DNA from: Winogradskyella pacifica
GTDB lineage: Bacteria > Bacteroidota > Bacteroidia > Flavobacteriales > Flavobacteriaceae
Length of the DNA: 64,000 bases
Direction: 5' to 3'
NCBI RefSeq assembly: GCF_013403915.1
Contig: NZ_JABFDI010000020.1
Location: forward strand, 1 to 64,000
Part shown: positions 23,298 to 31,572 of the stretch, one piece after another
Layout: each line of letters starts with the position of its first letter
Numbering within the stretch: the first letter of the stretch is position 1
Program-made: the position numbers and the translations under genes
Notes under the pieces: model-generated
Database searches by the model: none
Seen by the model: the letters and a program-made list of their open reading frames with translations, nothing else
Told to the model about the DNA's origin: nothing

Positions 23298-24770
23298 TTA
23301 ACCTATTAAGGTTTTATCTAGTATTTCGTTCACTTCGTTTAAGCTATCTTCATTATCTAATAGAACGACTAAAGTATCATTAGCTTCAATAACTGTAGAA
23401 CCTCCTGGGCGCACAAATTTATTATTTCGCTTAATCATTACAATAAATGCCGACCTAGGAAAATGTAAATCTATAATTCGTTTATCTACGGCAAAACTAT
23501 GGGGCGGTATTAAGATTTCTTCCATTGCTGATTTAGGCAAATTAAGAATGTAGCGATCATTCTCTGCAATAGGTTTTACTTCTTCTGGCAACGCCACATT
23601 TAACCATTTTGCAAATAACGATAAGGTTGTCCCCTGAATTAAAACAGAAGTCACTGAAATAAAGAAAACAATATTAAATATCATATTGGCTTTATCAATA
23701 CCTGCCAAAAGCGGATACGTCGCAAATACTATTGGAACGGCACCACGTAAACCAACCCACGAAATATAAAAGCGTCTTCTCATTTTCATTTTAAAAAACA
23801 TGAGACTTATTAACACCGCTGCTGGTCGTGCAACAAGAATAAGGAATACGGAGATTAACAACCCTATACCCATGTAAGGGATAATTTGAGACGGAAATAC
23901 GAGTAAACCTAAAGTAAGGAATAAGACAATTTGCATTAACCATGCTATCCCGTCAAACATTTTTAGAATTGTAGATTTATGTATTAAATCTTGGTTTCCT
24001 AAATATACGGCACATATATAAATAGCTAAGAATCCATTCCCCCCAACAAAATCAGTTGCCGAAAATGTAATAAACATCAGCGCAATTACTAAAACTGGAT
24101 AAAGTCCTTCGAAACCTAACTTAATTCTATTAATAATAATCCTACTCAATTTACCAAAGGCAAAACCTGCAATACCACCCAAGATCATCTGTTGAAAAAA
24201 CATGAAAATCATCGTGGGAATACTCTGATCTTGATTAATTACTAAACTTAAACACGCTAGGGTTAACACATAAGCCATGGGATCGTTACTTCCACTTTCG
24301 AGCTCTAATGTTGGTCTTAAGTTTGTTTTTAATGCTAAATTTTTTGAACGTAAAATAGAAAATACGGCAGCTGCATCTGTAGAAGACACAATAGAACCTA
24401 ATAGTAAACTTTCATAAATCGTAAAATCTGTAACAAACCAAACGAATATACCAAGGGTTGCTGCAGTAAGAAAAACGCCCAGTGTGGATAAAATAAGCCC
24501 TTCTTTAAGAATGGGTTTTATGGCTTTGAAGTTGGTGTCTAGACCACCAGAAAACAATATAAAGTTAAGAGAAACGATACCAATGAACTGTGCTAATTTA
24601 GGATCATCAAAACGAATACCACCAATACCGTCTGAACCGGCTAACATTCCTATAGCTAAAAAGAGTATTAATGTTGGTACTCCAAATTTATAAGATGTCT
24701 TTCCTACTATAATACTTATAAAAAGTAATAGTGAACCTATTAAGAGGATGTTTTCGGTGGTTAAATTCAT
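23298..24770 (-). CDS. CPA1 potassium/proton antiporter with TrkA-C domain
   Basis: Monovalent cation/H+ exchanger of the NhaP2/CvrA type, active in pH and K+ balance. The 490-residue product has about 12-13 membrane helices to about residue 385. GSIVSSTDAAAVFSIL (about 125-140) is the conserved ion-path motif with its Asp, and SGSNDPMAYVL (about 159-169) is the second. WVGLRGAVPIVFA (about 336-348) is the CPA1 hallmark. The C-terminal about 90 residues form a TrkA-C ligand-binding domain (DKRIIDLHFPRSAFIVMI then NDTLVVL). A TAAATTTG -7 element lies upstream (24797-24804, minus). Confidence 0.92.
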   Translation of the reverse strand: MNLTTENILLIGSLLLFISIIVGKTSYKFGVPTLILFLAIGMLAGSDGIGGIRFDDPKLAQFIGIVSLNFILFSGGLDTNFKAIKPILKEGLILSTLGVFLTAATLGIFVWFVTDFTIYESLLLGSIVSSTDAAAVFSILRSKNLALKTNLRPTLELESGSNDPMAYVLTLACLSLVINQDQSIPTMIFMFFQQMILGGIAGFAFGKLSRIIINRIKLGFEGLYPVLVIALMFITFSATDFVGGNGFLAIYICAVYLGNQDLIHKSTILKMFDGIAWLMQIVLFLTLGLLVFPSQIIPYMGIGLLISVFLILVARPAAVLISLMFFKMKMRRRFYISWVGLRGAVPIVFATYPLLAGIDKANMIFNIVFFISVTSVLIQGTTLSLFAKWLNVALPEEVKPIAENDRYILNLPKSAMEEILIPPHSFAVDKRIIDLHFPRSAFIVMIKRNNKFVRPGGSTVIEANDTLVVLLDNEDSLNEVNEILDKTLIG

Positions 24771-24981
24771 ACGCTACTAGCTAAAATTAGCAAGCACAAA
24801 TTTAGGTTTTTTCTTAAAAAGAAATAAGTAATTAGGAGTTTTAAAACGTCGTAATTCAATAAATTATCATCTCACAAAAAATAAAGTTAGATTTAATTTT
24901 TATGACAAAACAAAACCACCTTAATTATCATATTTATAGCTACTTAACTATAATTTAATTATCAGTACATATAAAATCTAA

Positions 24982-25923
24982 CTATAATGTAATCAAGGAT
25001 TTCTTAGCGTCCTCAAATTCACTGATCATGTCTTCAACAATTTTAGCAACTGGTTTCACATCATGAATCAATCCTGCGATTTGACCAATCTCTAGTTCAC
25101 CATCTTCTAGATCTCCTTCAAACATACCACGTTTGGCTCTAGCTCTTCCCAATAATTCTTTAAGTTGTTCTGATGTTGGACTTGTTTTATAGAGTTCTTG
25201 TAAATCGTTGTAGAATTTATTCTTCACTAATCTTACAGGAGCTAATTCTTTTAAAGTTAATTGTGTGTCTCCCTCTTTGGCATCAACGACCACTTGTTTA
25301 AACGCTTGGTGTGCCGAGGATTCTTCACTCGCTACAAATCGACTTCCCACCTGTACTCCATCCGCACCCAAAATCATACAGGCTAACATGGCTTTTCCTG
25401 TGGCAATACCACCTGCTGCAATTAAAGGAATTTCAAGTTGTTCTTTTACCATTGGTATCAAGGTTAACGTTGTGGTTTCATCTCTTCCATTATGGCCACC
25501 GGCTTCAAAACCTTCGGCAACAATAGCATCGACACCGGCTTCTTGTGCTTTTAAAGCAAACTTTACACTACTAACCACATGCACCACTGTAATCCCTTTA
25601 TCTTGTAACCATTTGGTCCAAGTCTTCGGATTTCCGGCAGACGTAAAAACAATTTTCACACCCTCTTCTACAATGATATCCATGATCTCTTGAACATTTG
25701 GATACAACATGGGTACGTTAACACCAAAAGGCTTGTCGGTTGCCGCTTTACATTTTTGAATGTGTTCTCGAAAAACATCTGGATACATTGAGCCTGCACC
25801 AATTAACCCTAAGATTCCCGAGTTACTTGATGCAGAAGCTAATTTCCAGCCGCTGTTCCAAATCATTCCTGCTTGGATAATTGGATATTTTATATTGAAA
25901 AGTGATGTGATTCTATTTGCCAT
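24982..25923 (-). CDS. Nitronate monooxygenase (2-nitropropane dioxygenase family)
   Basis: An FMN-dependent enzyme that oxidises nitronates such as propionate 3-nitronate. The 313-residue TIM-barrel protein has family motifs: KYPIIQAGMIWN near the N-terminus, GVNVPMLYPN, EGFEAGGHNGRD (FMN/substrate loop), PLIAAGGIATGKAM and GADGVQVGSRF (phosphate-binding). Family membership is firm, but relatives include FabK-type enoyl-ACP reductases, so a fatty-acid role cannot be excluded by eye. It stands alone between an antiporter and a subtilisin. Confidence 0.88.
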   Translation of the reverse strand: MANRITSLFNIKYPIIQAGMIWNSGWKLASASSNSGILGLIGAGSMYPDVFREHIQKCKAATDKPFGVNVPMLYPNVQEIMDIIVEEGVKIVFTSAGNPKTWTKWLQDKGITVVHVVSSVKFALKAQEAGVDAIVAEGFEAGGHNGRDETTTLTLIPMVKEQLEIPLIAAGGIATGKAMLACMILGADGVQVGSRFVASEESSAHQAFKQVVVDAKEGDTQLTLKELAPVRLVKNKFYNDLQELYKTSPTSEQLKELLGRARAKRGMFEGDLEDGELEIGQIAGLIHDVKPVAKIVEDMISEFEDAKKSLITL

Positions 25924-26032
25924 AGTTTGAAATTATATCTGTTGTAAAAACGTATAAATTTCGGCAATTCAAGTGAATTTCACGATTGAAAATGAGGATA
26001 ATTTTTATTGTACTAAGGGAATTATAGTTCAT

Positions 26033-26080
26033 GCTGCTCTCTATACGATTTCTCACAACTCGAAATCACTCGAACTAACG
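26033..26080 (-). repeat. Dispersed flavobacterial repeat, copy downstream of the subtilisin gene
   Basis: On the minus strand it begins CGTTAGTTCGAGTGATTT and ends near GTATAGAGAGC, the same pattern as at 1743-1788. Its AAATCACTCGAACTAACG (26063-26080) matches 27762-27779 at 17 of 18 positions. Confidence 0.6.
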
Positions 26081-26084
26081 TAAA

Positions 26085-27707
26085 TTATTCATTAGAACTT
26101 TTAATAAACTTTAATGTTTTTGAAATGTTCTGAGATGAATATCTAATCAAATAAATTCCTGCTGTAAAACTTGAAACATTTATGGTTTTAGAATTTTCGG
26201 TTATAATCTGATTCAAAATTTCTTGACCTAATTGATTATAAATTGAAACCTCTAATTGATTTACAGTTGAGGGTAAGACGATGTTCAAATTCGATTTTAC
26301 CGGGTTTGGATAAAATTTAAAATCACCAAGCTGTTCCTCTTTAATTGATAGCGCTAAGTTTTTTGCCAAATCTAAATCCGGAATTCCAAATCCTAAAAAA
26401 TCATCTGGTGTATTGAACTGTGAGGCTGATTGCCTAACGTAATCTTTTATTTCGGTTGGTGAAGCATCTGGTAATGCTTGCCATAACGACGCGATACCAC
26501 CACAGAGAATAGGACTACTAAACGATGTACCATTATTTTGAACGATACTATTAAATTCACTAACCACATAAGCGGCTCCACCTCTAGCTACCACATCTGG
26601 CTTTTGATAGCCAATTTGAGCTGGCCCACCTTGCGAGCTAAACGACACAAAATTTCCATTTCCATCTACGGCTCCAATAGACAAGACATCTGGTGAATCT
26701 CCGGGTGCACCAACAGTTTGCCAATCTGTTGCACCAGCATTACCAGCACTAACCACTACTAAAATTCCCTTCTCTGCAGCTATGGAAGCTCCTTTTGAAA
26801 TATAAGCGGTTTGACCATTCATGTCAGAAGGTGCATAACTGTAATTAGAATTATCATAAGTGGTATATCCTAAAGACGTATTAATGAGATCTACTCCCAA
26901 ACTATCGGCACGCTCAGCAGCTTCTACCCAATAACTTTCTTCTACCGGGTTTTCACTACCAGCATCTTCTGTTCTAAATAAATAATAAGACGCATCTGGT
27001 GCTGTTCCTACAAACTGATCTTGTACAAATGCAGCCATTGTACTCAGTACTTTTGTACCATGATTACTTCCTGTAAATGCATACACATCTGAGGTTCTAT
27101 CTACAAAATCATAACCATTTAATAAATCATTATTATCTCGTAAACGCTGAAATGCGCCCATAGTATTTACATTTGGAAACCCAGAATCCATAACAGCAAT
27201 AGTAATGCCTTCACCTGTAAAGTCTGCTAAATGGAGATTATCTACATTAATCATTTCTACCTGATTTTGTGTATCTCCATAAATAAAAGCAACGGTTCCA
27301 TCTTCTATTTCTGTTTTGCTTAATTGTGATGCACTTCTTGACGACGTATTCAAGTTTTTATTCGCGAAATCAATACTTTCAACAAAAGTTAAGTTGCTTA
27401 AAGCGTTAATATTTTCTTCAGTCCCTCTAACATGGATAGCATTAAACCACTTCGATTTTGCCAAAACCGTAATTCCTGTTTGGGCTTTTAAATCTGAAAT
27501 GTAAATTTCATTGACTGGCACATCGCGTTCATCAATAGTAATATTATGCCTCTGTTTTCTGTCTATTGCTTTTTGAGTAAGAATACTTGTAGGATTTGCT
27601 AGTGCTGTTGAAACATTTGGTTTGTCAGTAAGATAAATCCAAGCGTCTTCTTGAGCAAAGCTATTGGTAATAAAAATTAAAAGTAGTATTGTAAAACTGT
27701 TTTTCAT
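26085..27707 (-). CDS. Secreted S8 subtilisin-like serine peptidase with T9SS C-terminal domain
   Basis: An extracellular protease. I start it at the ATG at 27707, where the signal peptide begins (MKNSFTILLLIFITNSFAQ); an ATG 12 bp upstream is in frame. The product is 540 residues. The S8 triad is complete: Asp174 (IAVMDSG), His216 (NHGTKV) and Ser395 (NGTSFSSP). The region 20-150 looks like an inhibitor_I9-type propeptide. The last about 80 residues (FKFYPNPVKSNLNIVLPS to KTLKFIKS) are a type A T9SS sorting domain, which sends the protein through the type IX system and is then removed. Two copies of a dispersed repeat bracket the gene. It is a single-gene unit on the minus strand. Confidence 0.95.
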   Translation of the reverse strand: MKNSFTILLLIFITNSFAQEDAWIYLTDKPNVSTALANPTSILTQKAIDRKQRHNITIDERDVPVNEIYISDLKAQTGITVLAKSKWFNAIHVRGTEENINALSNLTFVESIDFANKNLNTSSRSASQLSKTEIEDGTVAFIYGDTQNQVEMINVDNLHLADFTGEGITIAVMDSGFPNVNTMGAFQRLRDNNDLLNGYDFVDRTSDVYAFTGSNHGTKVLSTMAAFVQDQFVGTAPDASYYLFRTEDAGSENPVEESYWVEAAERADSLGVDLINTSLGYTTYDNSNYSYAPSDMNGQTAYISKGASIAAEKGILVVVSAGNAGATDWQTVGAPGDSPDVLSIGAVDGNGNFVSFSSQGGPAQIGYQKPDVVARGGAAYVVSEFNSIVQNNGTSFSSPILCGGIASLWQALPDASPTEIKDYVRQSASQFNTPDDFLGFGIPDLDLAKNLALSIKEEQLGDFKFYPNPVKSNLNIVLPSTVNQLEVSIYNQLGQEILNQIITENSKTINVSSFTAGIYLIRYSSQNISKTLKFIKSSNE

Positions 27708-27735
27708 AAGACTATACATCTAACTTGTTATCGAG

Positions 27736-27782
27736 ATTATTTTCAACTAGAAAACAGTTAAAAATCACTCGAACTGACGATC
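27736..27782 (-). repeat. Dispersed flavobacterial repeat, copy upstream of the subtilisin gene
   Basis: On the minus strand it reads CGTCAGTTCGAGTGATTT and then, after a spacer, ATCTCGATAAC. It is the same family as 1743-1788 and 26033-26080. It lies between mnmA and the subtilisin gene. Confidence 0.6.
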
Positions 27783-27820
27783 TCTATATAATCTATCAGA
27801 AAAATTTATTTAAAGCCAAG

Positions 27821-29008
27821 TTAAGAAATAACTCCTGAACCTAACAATTCGTCTTCTATATACCAAGCCACAAATTGACCTTCGGTAATTGCGGATTGTT
27901 TGCTTTCAAATTCCACATACATCCCTGAAGCGACTTTATGCAAAGTGGCTTTCTCTAAGGTTTGTCTGTAACGGATTCTTGCCATGACTTCCATGGTTTC
28001 TCCTTCGTTTATTGCTAAATCTTCACGCACCCAATGCAATTCTTCGTTAGTCACAAACAATACATTTCTGTATAAACCAGGATGTTGTTTCCCTTGACCT
28101 GTGTAAATTACATTGTCTTTTACGTCTGTATCTATAACAAATAAAGGCTCTACTGTACCTCCAACTCCTAAACCTTTACGTTGACCTTTGGTAAAATAAT
28201 GTGCGCCTTGATGTCTACCGACTACTTTTCCGTCTGCTAAACTATAAACCGGTTTTTTAGACAAAAATTCTAATTCGTTTTCTTTTGAATCGAATTCTGG
28301 TAGCGCTTGACTATAAGTTTCAAACGTATCTGACACCTCTACAATATCACCTGCTTTGGGTTTTAATTGTTGTTGTAAAAATTCTGGTAATCTTACTTTT
28401 CCTATAAAACACAAGCCTTGAGAATCTTTCTTTTCAGCCGTAATTAAATCTTGAGCTTTCGCAATTTCTCTTACTTCTGGTTTTTGTAATTCACCAATAG
28501 GAAATAAAGCTTTCGCCAATTGTTGTTGAGATAATTGACAAAGAAAATAGGATTGATCTTTATTATCATCTGCACCAGCTAACAACTGATGGATTTGGTT
28601 TCCATCTTTTTCGATGATTCCTTTTCTGCAATAATGACCTGTTGCAACGTAATCTGCTCCCAACTCTAAGGCGATATCCATAAAAACATCGAACTTTATT
28701 TCACGGTTACAAAGTACATCTGGGTTTGGTGTACGTCCTTTTTCGTATTCATTAAACATATAATCTACAATACGCTCTTTGTATTGTACGCTTAAATCTA
28801 CCGTTTGAAAAGGAATACCCAATTTGTCCGCCACCAACATGGCATCATTACTATCTTCTAACCATGGACATTCATCAGAGATGGTTACAGAGTCATCATG
28901 CCAATTTTTCATAAACAGCCCAATAACTTCATACCCTTGCTCTTTTAAAAGATAGGCTGCAACACTAGAATCTACTCCTCCTGAAAGTCCTACGATGACT
29001 CTTTTCAT
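27821..29008 (-). CDS. mnmA: tRNA-specific 2-thiouridylase MnmA
   Basis: Puts sulfur on U34 of tRNA-Lys, -Glu and -Gln using ATP and a persulfide relay. The 395-residue product has the PP-loop GLSGGVDSS (7-15), the first catalytic Cys100 in [12 protein letters not shown] and the second, Cys200, in SQGLCFIGK. The central MnmA-specific text [10 protein letters not shown] is also present. All active-site residues are in place and the length is normal. Its 5' leader contains several short hairpins, one ending only 7 bp before the ATG. Confidence 0.97.
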   Translation of the reverse strand: MKRVIVGLSGGVDSSVAAYLLKEQGYEVIGLFMKNWHDDSVTISDECPWLEDSNDAMLVADKLGIPFQTVDLSVQYKERIVDYMFNEYEKGRTPNPDVLCNREIKFDVFMDIALELGADYVATGHYCRKGIIEKDGNQIHQLLAGADDNKDQSYFLCQLSQQQLAKALFPIGELQKPEVREIAKAQDLITAEKKDSQGLCFIGKVRLPEFLQQQLKPKAGDIVEVSDTFETYSQALPEFDSKENELEFLSKKPVYSLADGKVVGRHQGAHYFTKGQRKGLGVGGTVEPLFVIDTDVKDNVIYTGQGKQHPGLYRNVLFVTNEELHWVREDLAINEGETMEVMARIRYRQTLEKATLHKVASGMYVEFESKQSAITEGQFVAWYIEDELLGSGVIS

Positions 29009-29014
29009 ATTAAT

Positions 29015-29032
29015 TACCTGCCAAAGCAGGTA
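29015..29032 (-). repeat. Hairpin just upstream of the mnmA start codon
   Basis: TACCTGC-CAAA-GCAGGTA is a perfect 7-bp inverted repeat ending 7 bp from the mnmA ATG. This sequence is a frequent dispersed hairpin in flavobacteria. In mRNA it would fold over the ribosome-binding region. Confidence 0.6.
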
Positions 29033-29107
29033 TCTCTTTTAATTAATAACTAGTGCTTTTTTAAAAACACCCTTAAAGTCCCGTAAAGGGGACAATCTAA
29101 AAACATG

Positions 29108-29129
29108 AACATTATATATTCATAATGTT
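29108..29129 (-). repeat. AT-rich hairpin in the mnmA upstream region
   Basis: AACATTAT and ATAATGTT form a perfect 8-bp stem with a 6-base loop, about 100 bp upstream of mnmA. It may be part of the leader if transcription starts at the TAATTTTG element at 29149-29156. Confidence 0.45.
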
Positions 29130-29161
29130 TTTGTTCGAAAAACTTCGGCAAAATTACAAAT

Positions 29162-29189
29162 AAAAAAGGCAATCCTATTAAGATTGCCA
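29162..29189 (-). terminator. Intrinsic terminator of the MORN-like gene
   Basis: On the minus strand GGCAATC-TTAATAG-GATTGCC is followed by six T residues. It lies 33 bp after the stop of the gene at 29222-29932. Confidence 0.75.
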
Positions 29190-29221
29190 TTCTGAAATTC
29201 TATAGAGCGCATAGCTTTAAG

Positions 29222-29932
29222 CTATTCTTTCTTAAATAAGACTTCTTGTGTGGTATGGTCTATTTTTTTGGAGAGTTCACCATCCTTATAGTATTTCCAA
29301 ATGCCGTTTTTCTGACTTTTAATATAATTTCCTTCTGAAGTTATATTACCTAAAGCATCATAATTAATCGTTTTACCTTCCAACTCATCGTCCTTATAAT
29401 GTGTATGTCTTAACACGACACTTTTTTCGGAAAACCATTTTGATTCACCATCAAGTTTACCATTCTTATAATTGGCACTTTCTGCAACGACTCCATTTTT
29501 AAAATACACAAAGCGCTCACCATGCAGTAATCCCTCTTCATTATAATTCTCTACAATCATTTTAGCAGCAGAATTTTTATGATAAAATGTCCAAGGCCCC
29601 ATAAATCGTTTGCCATTCATTTTACCTTCGCTAATCACTTTCTTATTTGAAGCTAGGAAAGTAACATTAGCAATGCTGTCGCTTTCATTAAAGACTTTTA
29701 TCGCACTTAGCACACTTTTTCCTGAAGACAAGGTGTAAAATTTGAATGAGTCTATTTCCTTTCCATGTTTAAAAGTTCCTTCATAACGTTTCTGTTTGGT
29801 GTTATGATAGTTTTTAGTCCATGTACCGTGCCTTAGTCCGTCTTTATCAAATTGATTGACTGAGTTTTGCGCATAAGCAGATGTTAAAAATAGTGTTAAA
29901 GTGAAAAGCGTAAAAACTTTTTGTTTAATCAT
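29222..29932 (-). CDS. MORN/YwqK-like repeat exported protein
   Basis: A 236-residue exported protein with a signal peptide (VFTLFTLTLFLTSAYAQ). The rest is a chain of about seven antiparallel two-strand repeats of the form DGLRHGTWTKNYHN, NEEGLLHGERFVYFKNG and SQKNGIWKYYKDGEL, the MORN-type pattern that databases label YwqK family antitoxin. The antitoxin label comes from Bacillus YwqK and probably does not apply to exported flavobacterial forms. It is divergently transcribed from the FAS1 lipoprotein gene, start codons 64 bp apart, and has its own terminator. Confidence 0.85.
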   Translation of the reverse strand: MIKQKVFTLFTLTLFLTSAYAQNSVNQFDKDGLRHGTWTKNYHNTKQKRYEGTFKHGKEIDSFKFYTLSSGKSVLSAIKVFNESDSIANVTFLASNKKVISEGKMNGKRFMGPWTFYHKNSAAKMIVENYNEEGLLHGERFVYFKNGVVAESANYKNGKLDGESKWFSEKSVVLRHTHYKDDELEGKTINYDALGNITSEGNYIKSQKNGIWKYYKDGELSKKIDHTTQEVLFKKE

Positions 29933-29996
29933 TTTGTATTTTTGTTAAACAAACCGATTAAGGTTTGAATGTTGAACAATATAAAAACTCAAAACA

Positions 29997-30989
29997 ATGA
30001 AAATTATTTCAAAAAACTTCAAATTACTTACAGTATTTCTATTGGTTATAGGTTTTACGTCTTGTAGTGATGATGATGATAACACAACATCACCAACTCC
30101 TACAACTGTAGTTGACATCGCTTTAGAAAACAATTTAACGAGCTTAGCTGCTGCATTGCAAGCCACTGACTTAGTAACAACCTTGCAAGGTGAAGGCCCT
30201 TTTACTGTATTTGCACCTAGTAATGCTGCATTTGCACAATTATTAGCCGATACTGGTTTAGATCTAAACAATTTATCTACAGCAGAAAACGCCTTAGTAA
30301 AAAACATTTTATTGAACCATGTAATAATCGGATCAACAGTAACATCAACTAATTTAGTTGACGCTGGATCTGGTTATACGAACACGGCTGCAACAGGACC
30401 TAATGGAGCTAACTTAAGTTTATACTACACAACATCGAATGGCGTGATGTTAAACGGTTCTTCTGCGGTAACTAATGCTGATAACCTTGCTAGTAATGGT
30501 ATTGTACATATTGTTGATGAAGTCATTGGCTTACCAACAATTGCGACGTTTGCGACAACCAATCCTGCTTTATCAAATTTAGTAGCGGCATTAGCATTGG
30601 CTGACACTGGTACACCAACAGTACCATACATTTCTACAGTTTCTGATGCTTCTGCTGGACCATTTACAGTATTTGCGCCAACAAATGACGCTTTCGCTAA
30701 TTTATTATTAGAGTTAGATCCTTCAGGAAATACTACTCTTGGTGATTTAGCACCAGCAACAGTAGACGCTGTCTTAACGTATCATATCGTAAGTGGTAAC
30801 ATACAATCTAGTGGTTTACCAAATGGAGCTGTTATGACTCTAGGTGGAGAAATTACTGCTGACAACACTGCGTTTACGTTAACAGATTCTAACGACCGTG
30901 TTAGTAATATTGTGACTAGCTTAGTAGATATTCAGTCTATGAATGGTGTTGTGCATGTCATTGACAAGGTACTTTTACCAATGCAATAA
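29997..30989 (+). CDS. Lipoprotein with two fasciclin (FAS1) domains
   Basis: A surface or periplasmic adhesion-type protein. The 330-residue product has a lipoprotein signal with Cys23 (GFTSC) followed by SDDDD, the acidic tail that in flavobacteria marks lipoproteins exported to the cell surface. FAS1 domain 1 spans about 38-175 and domain 2 about 183-328. Each has the H1 box GPFTVFAPSNAAF or GPFTVFAPTNDAF and the H2 box GIVHIVDEV or GVVHVIDKV. A TATTTTTG -7 element lies at 29937-29944, but a TTG at the correct distance was not seen. A clear terminator follows at 31045-31080. Confidence 0.93.
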   Translation: MKIISKNFKLLTVFLLVIGFTSCSDDDDNTTSPTPTTVVDIALENNLTSLAAALQATDLVTTLQGEGPFTVFAPSNAAFAQLLADTGLDLNNLSTAENALVKNILLNHVIIGSTVTSTNLVDAGSGYTNTAATGPNGANLSLYYTTSNGVMLNGSSAVTNADNLASNGIVHIVDEVIGLPTIATFATTNPALSNLVAALALADTGTPTVPYISTVSDASAGPFTVFAPTNDAFANLLLELDPSGNTTLGDLAPATVDAVLTYHIVSGNIQSSGLPNGAVMTLGGEITADNTAFTLTDSNDRVSNIVTSLVDIQSMNGVVHVIDKVLLPMQ

Positions 30990-31044
30990 AAGTAAAATTA
31001 AGGTTGACAGCCTCACTTTAAATACGTTGATTAATTAGTTAAGT

Positions 31045-31080
31045 AAAGGCTCAAACTGTAAAAGGTTTGAGTCTTTTTTA
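31045..31080 (+). terminator. Intrinsic terminator of the FAS1 gene
   Basis: AAAGGCTCAAAC and GTTTGAGTCTTT form a 12-bp stem (one G-T pair) with an 8-base loop and run into T6. It overlaps the 3' end of the convergent GNAT gene, whose stop is at 31078. Confidence 0.85.
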
Positions 31081-31500
31081 TTGTAATACTTTCGAAAAGT
31101 AAATCCGTCGATGCCCTTTTGGGAAATCTTTAATTTCACCAATAATTTCGTAGTTATTCTTAATATAGAAACCTTCTGCTTGAAAATCAAAAGTATCAAC
31201 CATTGCCATAGTTGCTCCTCTTTTTGTAGCTTCCTTTTCTATATAACTTAAAAGCTTAGTTCCTAAGGCCTGTTTTCTATAGCCTTCATCGACCCATAAA
31301 ATTTTAATCTCTAAACCATTCCAATAGTTAATACCAGCTAAAACACCACCTATGACATCGCCTTGTTCATTTTTTATACAGAATTCTAAAGGTGTCCAAA
31401 TAGGCGATAATGCTGCGACCTTATCTAAATTATAAGCGTTAAGACCATCAACGATTATTTTAATATCTGCTTTGTTACAAAGATCAATTATCATCTGCAT
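31078..31500 (-). CDS. GNAT family N-acetyltransferase
   Basis: Transfers an acetyl group from acetyl-CoA to an amine. The 140-residue product is a single GNAT domain. Motif A is visible as LWVDEGYRKQALGTKLLSYIEKEA (about 90-113), with the R/Q-x-x-G-x-G/A loop reading RKQALG. The C-terminal strand DFQAEGFYIKNNYE matches the usual F-Y-x-K-x-G-F/Y-E motif B. The substrate is unknown. It is convergent with the FAS1 gene, sharing its terminator, and lies downstream of yidC on the same strand but beyond yidC's own terminator. Confidence 0.9.
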   Translation of the reverse strand: MQMIIDLCNKADIKIIVDGLNAYNLDKVAALSPIWTPLEFCIKNEQGDVIGGVLAGINYWNGLEIKILWVDEGYRKQALGTKLLSYIEKEATKRGATMAMVDTFDFQAEGFYIKNNYEIIGEIKDFPKGHRRIYFSKVLQ

Positions 31501-31511
31501 ACTATTTTTAA

Positions 31512-31542
31512 TAAAATAGCCTCAACAAAATGTTGAGGCTAT
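31512..31542 (-). terminator. Intrinsic terminator of yidC
   Basis: On the minus strand ATAGCCTCAAC and GTTGAGGCTAT form an 11-bp stem followed by TTTT-ATT. It lies 31 bp after the yidC stop. Confidence 0.75.
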
Positions 31543-31572
31543 AAATCTTATACGAATAGAAAGTTGAAATAC

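Noticed and set aside
29222..29932. Toxin-antitoxin role of the YwqK-like protein
   Set aside because: The label comes from a distant family; this protein is exported, has no toxin partner beside it and is a plain MORN-type repeat protein.
29945..30307. Minus-strand open frame of 120 codons inside the FAS1 gene
   Set aside because: It is antisense to a clear two-domain FAS1 lipoprotein.
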